A stretch of 64,000 nt of DNA from an uncultured Draconibacterium sp. Lineage in GTDB: Bacteria > Bacteroidota > Bacteroidia > Bacteroidales > Prolixibacteraceae. The translations under genes and the position numbers were made by a program. Shown here one piece after another: positions 17,515 through 24,834 of the stretch (position 1 is the stretch's first letter; each line of letters opens with the position of its first letter). The notes under the pieces are model-generated. The model saw nothing but the letters and a program-made list of their open reading frames with translations. It made no database searches and had not been told where the DNA came from. The stretch spans positions 179,208-243,207 of the forward strand of contig NZ_CAJXTC010000002.1 of NCBI RefSeq assembly GCF_913060805.1, given 5' to 3'.

Positions 17515-18771
17515 TTATTCATTGCATTCATATCCTTCGCCAATTATATTTGTGGGTTCGGTAGCACTAGGTCCAAAAATAACCTGATTGAAGTTGTTTT
17601 TAATCTCAGAGTTTCTGACATTATTTAATAGTATTGTGGGTGCAGTAACTTCACAAAGGTCATTGTCCTTGATTACCCAGTTATTACCAACAATACAAGC
17701 AATTCCTCCATACATTCCACTACCTTGGATAGAATTATTCTTCACTTCAACATTACTCACAAATTGAATACCCATACCCAGATCTCCGGTAAACTGGATG
17801 GAATTATTTTTAATAATTGAATGTCCATCAGGTCCATCAACAGATACGCCCCAGGCATTTCTTTTTAGAAGAACAACTGGCCTCCAAGCATCTTTAATCT
17901 CATTATCCAAGATTGTCCAACTATGGTTTAGGAAAGAAAAGACACCAAATTGACACGATTTTAAATGTGAGTTTTTCACAGTCACCAATGCATTCTCATG
18001 GTAGAAAGCACTGGGAGCTATGCACCCGCTGGCATTTTCAACCATTACATTTTTAGCCTCAAATGTTCCGCTTGAATAACCAAAGGCGGCAAGCCCGTAA
18101 AAAACGCTAAAGTTGTTATAATTGTACTTTTCATCTTTATCACCCATTATGGCAATATTTTTATAACAAACATTCAGATTAATAGGATTTTCCATATCGT
18201 TGTCTAGGTTTACATAGTGAACATTGATGGCTTGCAACGAATTAAATTCCATTTCCTTAGCTTCTCCTTTCCAACGAAGATAAGGAGTACAGGGTTCATC
18301 CACCTGAATAGCCAAATCTGAAACCGTAACTGTTCTAATTTCTGTATTGTATTGGTGAGGAAAACAAAACATAAATCCCCCGTCATTTGATTCCAATTTC
18401 CAATTTATTGGGGGACTGTCGGTTCTGTCGAATACCATCCCCGGTGCCGTTCTGATAATGGTTTTACCCATTCCTGCACCTTTTAGTATTCCGTTGAAAT
18501 CCCAGCAAACAACACTTTTGTGTAGGTAAAAAGTTCCGGCAGCCAGTTGCACCGTCGTGCCCGGCTCTGCATTTTGCAGTGCCTCGCTAATGTTTTGCCA
18601 GTCGGTTTCAGCTTTGGTCAATACATCAGCCGAAGAGCAGGGCTGAACCATTAATTTAACAGCCTTTTTCAGAATTGGATCGTTTTGATCCGGGATCATC
18701 TCATCTTTTTCACAGCTTGCAATTAGACCAATACAAGCAGCAAAAAACAATAGTTTTATAATCGATTTCAT
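17515..18771 (-). CDS. Right-handed beta-helix lipoprotein
   Basis: The 418-residue protein begins with a lipoprotein signal (lipobox LIASC, Cys20). An ENISEALQNAEPGTTVQLAAGTFYL-like opening marks a parallel beta-helix of the pectate-lyase/NosD superfold (about residues 60-90), and repeated N-rich turns such as IIKNNSIQF, VEVKNNSIQ and WVIKDNDLC form the later rungs. It is likely an outer-membrane-anchored polysaccharide-binding or cleaving protein; no specific catalytic triad is recognised. Position next to the rhamnosidase suggests a glycan role. It lies 37 nt downstream of a small secreted protein gene on the same strand. Confidence 0.75.
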   Translation of the reverse strand: MKSIIKLLFFAACIGLIASCEKDEMIPDQNDPILKKAVKLMVQPCSSADVLTKAETDWQNISEALQNAEPGTTVQLAAGTFYLHKSVVCWDFNGILKGAGMGKTIIRTAPGMVFDRTDSPPINWKLESNDGGFMFCFPHQYNTEIRTVTVSDLAIQVDEPCTPYLRWKGEAKEMEFNSLQAINVHYVNLDNDMENPINLNVCYKNIAIMGDKDEKYNYNNFSVFYGLAAFGYSSGTFEAKNVMVENASGCIAPSAFYHENALVTVKNSHLKSCQFGVFSFLNHSWTILDNEIKDAWRPVVLLKRNAWGVSVDGPDGHSIIKNNSIQFTGDLGMGIQFVSNVEVKNNSIQGSGMYGGIACIVGNNWVIKDNDLCEVTAPTILLNNVRNSEIKNNFNQVIFGPSATEPTNIIGEGYECNE

Positions 18772-18808
18772 TTTTCAAGATTTTAAAGGTTAAAAATTTC
18801 TCATTTCA

Positions 18809-19237
18809 CTAATTACAAACCGTTTTACCAACGGTAATCATGCCTGTACCGTAGTCAAGGTATAGTGTCCCAATGTAATGCGATCCCTGGTCGCCAATTA
18901 AATTGTATGTCCAGTAGCCTACCCAGCGATCAGTTTTAATCCATTTATCAAATTCTTTAATTTTAAATACTTCACCCGATTCGCTCTCTACAGTTCCCTT
19001 TATCTGGATAATTTCTTTAGCCAGAATAGAACCATTTTTAAATGTTTTAAACACAGTATGTACTGTTATTTCACCACCTGAAAGAATATCTACTAACTGT
19101 CCGTCACAAACAACGGGCGACCAGAAAGAACTCATCTTCCAACTCTGATCGGCATTATTTGCCTTATCCTGAGCCGGAATCGAAACAGTTGCCATACCAA
19201 TAAAAAGGCATACCAACAGAAAAACTTTTGCTTTCAT
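18809..19237 (-). CDS. Small secreted protein of unknown function
   Basis: The 142-residue product has a signal peptide (cut near PAQ-DK, residue 22) and a ~115-residue beta-rich domain with two Cys (in VVCDG and at the end, TVCN) that could form a disulfide. I do not recognise the family. It is probably co-transcribed with the following beta-helix lipoprotein. Confidence 0.6.
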   Translation of the reverse strand: MKAKVFLLVCLFIGMATVSIPAQDKANNADQSWKMSSFWSPVVCDGQLVDILSGGEITVHTVFKTFKNGSILAKEIIQIKGTVESESGEVFKIKEFDKWIKTDRWVGYWTYNLIGDQGSHYIGTLYLDYGTGMITVGKTVCN

Positions 19238-19402
19238 TTTATTAAATTTTTTAGGTTAAACAATGCGGATTTAATATGACTTAATCCATATTCAAGTTCT
19301 AAAAACCCCAATGGCAGTACATAGAAAGCTGGTTGCAAATGCTTGTAAATTCTGGGGCAGAAATGTTGAAAGTTGTACTTTGGTTGAATTTTTCTGATTT
19401 GA

Positions 19403-21253
19403 CTATGGCTCCAGTTGTGGCAAACCCATTTTTTCACGGATAGCCATAAAACGGGGATTGGACCGCAGTGGTTTATATTCAAGAAAAGTGGTAGACGTTG
19501 CTCCTAAATATCCAGTTTCATACGCTATTTCAAGCATATCCATAGCATTTTCATACTCTCCTAGCATAGCATAAAAAATCGCCTTCGTACATTTAGGTTC
19601 AAAATTCTGCAACGAAGTAACCCACCTTTTGATTTCGTCGATACCTCCTGCTTGATAAACACTGTCAACTTGTTCTTTGCTCCATAAACCAATTATATCG
19701 GTTGATCTTCTCATACATTCCAAAACTCCAAAATCGTTTTTTGAGGCAAGGTATATATCAAATTCAAGGCTAAGTGCACGGATAAACTCACTATCCAGGT
19801 CAAGACACACTTGTATATCTTTTAATGCTTCATCAAATTGTTCCATATCGTAATAGAAACGAGCACTTTGATACCTAATGATTATGGAAAACGGATCTAG
19901 CTGCATTGCCTTGTCAATATGCTCCCGGGCTTCATCATTTCGCCCTAGAATGCTTAAAAGTTCTGCATAATACTGATGAGCAGTTGAATAATTGGGTTTA
20001 ACCTCCAATGCTTTTTGAAATTCTTTTTCCGCTTCTTTCCATTTTCGTTTGTATGTCTTGTTTATATCTGCGACTACTGTATGTGCCTCAGCCAAGTCCG
20101 GGTCAATCTCCAAAGCTTTTTCTGCCATTTCATTCGACTTATTAAACCTGGCTTTTCGATCATCAGGACTATATAATGTTAACAGGTAATAATTATCTGC
20201 CAATCCTGCGTATGCCTGGGCATATTCAGTATCAATTTCAAGTGCTTTCTCGTAATATTCAATTCCTTTTAGAAGCTCTTCTACTCTTCGTTTTGAGGAA
20301 TGGAAACGCCCCAATCTGTAAAGTTCAAACGCCTGTACACTTTTTGTTTCTTCCTTTTTCAAACTAGCTAATTCGGTATTTGTTAAAGCAAGTGATAATT
20401 CAGAAGCAATTTTACTGGCAATTTCACTTTGAATGCTGAAAAAATCGGACAAATTCCGGTCGTATTGTTTCGATAAAACGTGGTTGTCGGTTTTGGCATC
20501 AATTAGCTGAATTGAAATCCTGATATTGTCTTTCACCCGCTGAACCGAACCTTCCACCACATGACTGGCCCCAAGTAGTTTCCCAATCTCAGGAACTGTT
20601 TTTTCTCCTTTATCACGAAACATTTCAGACGATGTTCTCGAAATCACTTTTATTTCTTTAATGGTTGACAAGCGGTTCAGCAAATCTTCCATCACACCAT
20701 CGGCAAAATACTGTGTGTTTTCAATTTCACTTAAACTGTCAAAAGGAAGAATGGCAATTGAAATTTCGGAACGATCGGTTTCTCCTTTAAAAAAATGAAG
20801 TCCTGCCCAAGTAAAAAAAGTTGCCAATAAAACAAAAACGAAAATTAATACCGACCATTTTATTTTTCTTCTGACTTTAGTTTTATCTCCAAACTGCTGA
20901 CTAATCACCACTTTCTTCCCCTTTCGCACCTCGCCAGGAGAAATTTGATAGTGTTTTTTAAAAACCTTGTTGAAATAACTAGGGCTGTTAAATCCAGTTT
21001 TATAGGCAATCTCTGCTGATGTAAGGTTGCTTTTTTCAAGTAGATCTTTTGCTTTATCTAACCGTTTTTCTGTAATTATTTCAGTGGCTGATTTCCCTAT
21101 TAACCGTTTGAGTTTGCGGTGCAACATCGAACGGCTTATATTCATAGCTTCAGACAACTTCTCAACAGTATATAACTCATCACCAAGGTTTTCATCAATG
21201 TTCTGATAAACTTGACTTAAGAATTCATTATCTTTTGATGATAAATTACCCAT
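19403..21253 (-). CDS. Membrane-anchored AraC-type regulator with TolB-like and TPR domains
   Basis: The 616-residue protein carries an AraC HTH domain at about residues 10-108, with both recognition helices (MNISRSMLHRKLKRLIGKSA and GFNSPSYFNKVFKKHYQISP). A single membrane helix follows at about 130-152, then a TolB/FlgO-like domain (AILPFDSLSEIENTQYFADG, EGSVQRVKDNIRISIQLIDA) and C-terminal TPR repeats. DNA binding would occur at the inner face of the membrane while the C-terminal sensor half faces the periplasm, as in one-step transmembrane regulators. It is on the same strand as the rhamnosidase/beta-helix genes and may control them or the peptidase genes; that is inference. Confidence 0.85.
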   Translation of the reverse strand: MGNLSSKDNEFLSQVYQNIDENLGDELYTVEKLSEAMNISRSMLHRKLKRLIGKSATEIITEKRLDKAKDLLEKSNLTSAEIAYKTGFNSPSYFNKVFKKHYQISPGEVRKGKKVVISQQFGDKTKVRRKIKWSVLIFVFVLLATFFTWAGLHFFKGETDRSEISIAILPFDSLSEIENTQYFADGVMEDLLNRLSTIKEIKVISRTSSEMFRDKGEKTVPEIGKLLGASHVVEGSVQRVKDNIRISIQLIDAKTDNHVLSKQYDRNLSDFFSIQSEIASKIASELSLALTNTELASLKKEETKSVQAFELYRLGRFHSSKRRVEELLKGIEYYEKALEIDTEYAQAYAGLADNYYLLTLYSPDDRKARFNKSNEMAEKALEIDPDLAEAHTVVADINKTYKRKWKEAEKEFQKALEVKPNYSTAHQYYAELLSILGRNDEAREHIDKAMQLDPFSIIIRYQSARFYYDMEQFDEALKDIQVCLDLDSEFIRALSLEFDIYLASKNDFGVLECMRRSTDIIGLWSKEQVDSVYQAGGIDEIKRWVTSLQNFEPKCTKAIFYAMLGEYENAMDMLEIAYETGYLGATSTTFLEYKPLRSNPRFMAIREKMGLPQLEP

Positions 21254-21490
21254 TATCTAGATTCTTACTTTTGTTCACTATACAATTGTAATAATCAAAT
21301 TTACAAAATATTGAGATATTTTTCTGATTCAATATTTGAAAATAAAATTGAAAAACTGGATAGTTTGACATGAATTGTCAGAATGTTATATTTTGGACAT
21401 TAACGACTTGCGTAGTTTGGGGTGAAATGAAACTTATTATCATAATGAACTTTTGACCAATACAATATGGGCCTTCATAAAATTGTGCAT

Positions 21491-21579
21491 CATTCAATTT
21501 AAAGGTGATTCCAAATCACAAACGAAAGTATTCAATTTAATCCAAACAAGCCTGCGGTTGCAAAAGACTTCGGCATAAA
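21491..21579. repeat. 90 bp direct repeat, copy 2
   Basis: It matches 14180-14269 almost perfectly. The identity stops at CGGCATAAA, after which this copy continues into the long hairpin at 21584-21704, whereas copy 1 continues into rhamnosidase-flanking sequence. Confidence 0.85.
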
Positions 21580-21583
21580 CGCC

Positions 21584-21704
21584 GCGCATGAATAGTCAAG
21601 AATTTTTGAAAACGATTATACTTTTGCATGAATACACCTTTCTCATACTTCGAAAGGAAAATTCATTGCAAAACAGCGGTAAAAACACTTGACTATTAAC
21701 GCGC
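21584..21704. repeat. 121-nt imperfect stem-loop
   Basis: Arms pair in register over the whole length: GCGC (21584-21587/21701-21704), AATAGTCAAG (21591-21600/21688-21697), TTTTT/AAAAA, TTTTGCA (21622-21628/21667-21673), TGAAT (21629-21633/21661-21665) and CCTTTC (21637-21642/21652-21657). About 37 base pairs form a cruciform- or RNA-like structure. It may be a MITE-like end, a recombination site folded as single strand, or a structured RNA. Confidence 0.75.
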
Positions 21705-21978
21705 CTCCCCCGCTTCGATTATCATCGTCCGTTTATTCCGATTCCTTTTGCAATTCGGATTAAATTGATTTTTGAGTGTTTACGATTTGGAATATGAGCC
21801 TTATTCCGGTGGATAATCATTCGGAATAATGTTCATAAAACGTTTCTTCTAATTGCCTTTATTTACTAATTGTTTTTGTATTTTAGTTATTTTGTGACAA
21901 GTCGTTAGCACTATTATTATATTGGTGGGCAAGACAGCTTTTATGCAAGCAGAATAAAATACCACTGAAAAAGAAGAA

Positions 21979-22007
21979 TAAAAGATTGCCAGTAATGGTA
22001 ACCTTTT
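21979..22007 (-). terminator. Terminator-like hairpin, repeat of 34724-34757
   Basis: AAAAGATTGCCA pairs with TGGTAACCTTTT. Sequence before and including the hairpin (from ACCACTGAAAAAGAAGA) resembles 34708-34754. It would end transcription of the broken serine hydrolase gene. Confidence 0.6.
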
Positions 22008-22025
22008 CATAATTATTTCAGATAA

Positions 22026-22368
22026 TTATTCCTCTAGCTTTTTACCCTTAATTTCTTGGCCAAACTAACTGCATAATCAACATTGCAGTAAATTGTTTAG
22101 TAACGGATCCCAATCTGTGTTTTGTATTTGGAGCATTAGGAATATTCCATTCTATATTGGCTAATCCATACCCCTTCTTAAAAATAATATTCCCATGTTC
22201 TGCAACAAGAACGGAACCATTAAACTTATCGTACTCTGAATATAACTTAATTAATTCATCTAGTTTTTCCTTCTTGCTTTGACCGGAAGAAACAGTGGTA
22301 ATTAAAAAGAAAAGGAAAAGTAACACACTTCCTAATTTCATTGGATTACAATAAGATTTAGCTTTCAT
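22026..22368 (-). pseudogene. Serine hydrolase (class C beta-lactamase family), internally deleted
   Basis: The minus-strand frame from 22368 encodes a signal peptide (about residues 10-29) and the start of a serine beta-lactamase-like hydrolase. It includes FNGSVLVAEHGNIIFKKGYG, and the catalytic SxxK in GSVTKQFTAM at about residues 88-97. It stops at residue 106, where the family normally runs to 350-600 residues. Directly after QLV, the next frame reads FGQEIKGKKLEE and then stops at 22026-22028. This resembles the usual C-terminal end of these proteins (GQ-E-I-KG-K-L). The simplest reading is one large internal deletion joining the two ends out of frame. The product would lack most of the fold. 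Confidence 0.75.
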
Positions 22369-22542
22369 ACCTCTTTATTTCGTTTATATTCTTAAGTTAC
22401 GGAACAACCCCCTGGATCACAACCCAAAACTACTCATACTCAATTAATTATATTTTTATTGAGAAGGTTTTTCCTATATTTGTTATTATAAAAAATACTA
22501 TTAAAAAATGGAATGTAAGGTTGCCTGAGATGGTGGTTAATT

Positions 22543-22914
22543 TTATTTAATACGGTAACCAGTTACTCTAAATTCAGAATTTCCATATCCTGAAATTTTA
22601 TCACCTTCAACTTTCAAATCCCACTCCTCGTTATACATTACTTGTTCAGAATATCTTTCAATGTATATTTCACTACCAGTAATTTCAACTTTATCAGCTA
22701 GCATTTTTTTCCCATTTTCAACAAACTCCGCTTCAACTTCTCCATCATCGTTTTTCCATATTTTGAGAGTTGCTTTTGTGTCACCTCTCGGAGAATCAAG
22801 TACAGTTATTTGGTATTTGCCAAAAACATTTTCATCTTCTTTCATCTTCTTTTTCTGTGCTGAGACAATCTGCATACACATGATAGCAATAAGTAAAGGC
22901 ACTAATCTTTTCAT
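22543..22914 (-). CDS. Small secreted protein of unknown function
   Basis: The 123-residue product has a signal peptide (MKRLVPLLIAIMCMQIVSAQ) and a compact beta-rich domain with repeated K/E-rich strands such as ATLKIWKNDDGEVEAEFVE and WDLKVEGDKISGYG. This resembles small lipocalin- or DUF-type domains that measure a peak around KVEITGSEIYI, but I do not recognise a family. It stands alone between the broken hydrolase and the aminopeptidase gene. Confidence 0.55.
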   Translation of the reverse strand: MKRLVPLLIAIMCMQIVSAQKKKMKEDENVFGKYQITVLDSPRGDTKATLKIWKNDDGEVEAEFVENGKKMLADKVEITGSEIYIERYSEQVMYNEEWDLKVEGDKISGYGNSEFRVTGYRIK

Positions 22915-23036
22915 TAAGGTTGAGTTTGATGTTTATTATATAGGATACAGAATCATAATTCAAATAGCTAATTAACTTGTTTTACAAGAGAATATAATTC
23001 GTTTATCGTGTTCTTTAAGTTAAAGAAGAAAGGACT

Positions 23037-24206
23037 TTATTTGAGAAATTCACCATCTTTATAGAATAGTTCCCCATCTACGATAATTTCACTGGATTTC
23101 ATGTTACAGACCATATCAGTATGGACTGATGACACATTTTTTCCACCAGAATCAGGGAATCCATTACCCACCGCCAAATGTATTGTTCCTCCAATTTTTT
23201 CATCATAAAGCATATTTTTAGTAAATCGTTTAATACTATAATTTGTTCCAATTCCTAATTCACCTAGAACATTAGCACCTTTATCTGTTTTTAACATCTC
23301 AGAAAATAATTCTTCACCTTTTGAAGCCTTGCACTTTACAACTTTGCCATTCTTAAACCACAATTCTAAATCTCTAATTTCCTTCCCCATCACTATAGCT
23401 GGATAACTGAATTTTACCCACCCATTAGCAGAGTTTTCAATAGGAGAGCAATATATTTCTCCGTCAGGAAAATTTAGTTTTCCATCAGCTACAAGAAATG
23501 CCCTGTCTTTTATTGAAAGCGAAAGGTCTATTTCGGGTCCTTTTAACTCTATTTTATCCTTCCCCTTTAACCAGGCAGATAATTCACGTTGTCGTTTTGA
23601 ATCTTCTTCCCATGATTGGGCAGGGTCTGGAGTGTTGAGTTTACATGAATTAAAAACAAACTCTTTGTATTCAACTGTGCCCATTTCTGCCTCCTGAGCA
23701 AGAGCATCAGTTGGGTAAGTAGCATAACACCATCGAAGCTCGTTATTACCGTCTCTTTCCATAAACCGTTCTGTCACTTTCTTATTGGCATTAGCAGTAA
23801 TTTGAAAAAGTTCAGGATTTACATTATTTAGACTTTTGGTATTTGAGGTAGCTCCAATATTCAATAAAACATCGAAGTTATTTATAATGTAAAGGAAATA
23901 ATCTTCTTCATAAGCTAATTGGTCTTTATTGGCGTAGGTGTAAAATATCTCATTCGAGCTGGGAATCTCACAAATAATTACTGGATAAGCACCTGCGAGT
24001 AAAGCTTCTCTATATAATGCGATATTCAGTTCATTAGCCTCTGACTGTGTAAAAATCGCAATTCTTTCATGAGGCTGTAATTCCAATGAATAATTGATTA
24101 GAACATCTGCCATCTTATCAGTTGGCGTAACATAAGATAATTCTTCCTGTGAAAAACAAAACACGCTGGACATGCATAGTACAATGAGAAAACAGTATTT
24201 ATACAT
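23037..24206 (-). CDS. Exported M29-family aminopeptidase
   Basis: The 389-residue protein has a signal peptide (about 1-19, ending CFSQ) and then the M29 (AmpS/aminopeptidase T) fold. Visible M29 features are the early GAYPVIICEIPS block, DVLLNIGATSNTKSL, the central SANGWVKFSYPA, and the metal-ligand segments LGELGIGTN, IHLAVGNGFPDSGG and SVHTDMV. These enzymes release N-terminal residues from peptides using two metal ions. Family members are usually cytoplasmic, so the export signal is unusual. It belongs to the local set of exported peptidases, and a repeat of the shared type lies about 320 nt upstream of the start. Confidence 0.85.
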   Translation of the reverse strand: MYKYCFLIVLCMSSVFCFSQEELSYVTPTDKMADVLINYSLELQPHERIAIFTQSEANELNIALYREALLAGAYPVIICEIPSSNEIFYTYANKDQLAYEEDYFLYIINNFDVLLNIGATSNTKSLNNVNPELFQITANANKKVTERFMERDGNNELRWCYATYPTDALAQEAEMGTVEYKEFVFNSCKLNTPDPAQSWEEDSKRQRELSAWLKGKDKIELKGPEIDLSLSIKDRAFLVADGKLNFPDGEIYCSPIENSANGWVKFSYPAIVMGKEIRDLELWFKNGKVVKCKASKGEELFSEMLKTDKGANVLGELGIGTNYSIKRFTKNMLYDEKIGGTIHLAVGNGFPDSGGKNVSSVHTDMVCNMKSSEIIVDGELFYKDGEFLK

Positions 24207-24408
24207 AGCAGTTAATTTTTGGTTTATAATTAACTGGTAATCACAAATGAAATTGGGAAAAGAATAGAGAAGTTACGAAATAACATCTAGAGAATCAATT
24301 TAAATTGTAATATATACATCAGACAATCAAATCTTTATGCTATATTTTTCATTATTTGAGCCGGATTTTCCCCTGAGAAGTTTATGAAATTAAAATCCTC
24401 TGAAAAAA

Positions 24409-24436
24409 TGAAAAAAGGAGACTCAATAGTCTCCTT
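24409..24436 (-). terminator. Terminator downstream of the tricorn-like gene
   Basis: AAGGAGACT (24415-24423) pairs with AGTCTCCTT (24428-24436), followed on the minus strand by TTTTTT. It lies 400 nt past the tricorn stop, so it may instead end a readthrough or 3'-UTR transcript. Confidence 0.75.
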
Positions 24437-24526
24437 CCTAAATGTTAACCCCCAAACACACAATATGGGATGAATTCCCAAATGCGTATTAAATATATCG
24501 AATTATTTTCTTGATTCAAAATAGGT

Positions 24527-24613
24527 CGGTATCAACCAAGAATCACACCTTCTATTACAACCTAGTTGAAATGCTTTTATAGGTGGTTCAGATTGGAAAC
24601 TATTTTAACCTTT
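24527..24613. repeat. Shared peptidase-upstream repeat, copy A
   Basis: The segment CCTAGTTGAAATGCTTTTAT and the following GGTTCA...TTTAACC match copies B and C. It is the most divergent copy and lacks the TTTATTGAACGAATGCTC start. It lies 321 nt upstream of the M29 gene. Confidence 0.65.
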
Positions 24614-24658
24614 TTGCGCCATGCTTTAGCTTGGCGATTAATTATGGCAGAATAAATC

Positions 24659-24695
24659 GGCTTTAGCTTTTAAAATAAAATTAAAGGCTAAAGCC
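24659..24695. repeat. Inverted repeat GGCTTTAGC/GCTAAAGCC
   Basis: A 9-bp perfect stem with an 19-nt AT-rich spacer (TTTTAAAATAAAATTAAAG). It lies 140 nt past the tricorn stop and could be a 3' stabilising or terminator hairpin. Confidence 0.5.
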
Positions 24696-24834
24696 ATTTT
24701 ATGTATGCCCACTTAGTTACCGCCTAAAGGACGATACAAAAAATGTAAAACTTCGCACAAATTTTTGTCTATATTAAAAACGATGCGAACCTTATTCCTA
24801 TATTTATGGGTTACTGTTTTTTATGAAACAGTGC

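Larger units (their letters stand above)
21254..22025. other. Repeat-rich intergenic region
   Basis: This ~770-nt stretch has no convincing gene. It contains a 10 bp inverted repeat TAACGACTTG/CAAGTCGTTA (21401-21410 and 21898-21907), copy 2 of the 90 bp direct repeat, a 121-nt imperfect hairpin and a terminator-like hairpin. It looks like remains of one or more small mobile elements. Confidence 0.6.
24207..24834. other. Intergenic region with terminator and repeats
   Basis: This 628-nt stretch contains the tricorn gene's likely terminator at 24409-24436, shared repeat copy A, and an inverted repeat GGCTTTAGC/GCTAAAGCC at 24659-24695. I see no gene. Confidence 0.55.

Noticed and set aside
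14287..21253. Polysaccharide utilisation locus
   Set aside because: No SusC/SusD pair is present in the window, so rhamnosidase and beta-helix proteins alone do not make one.
21491..21704. Integron attC site with cassette
   Set aside because: The RYYYAAC and GTTRRRY core motifs are not met at the ends of the hairpin and no integron integrase is in the window.
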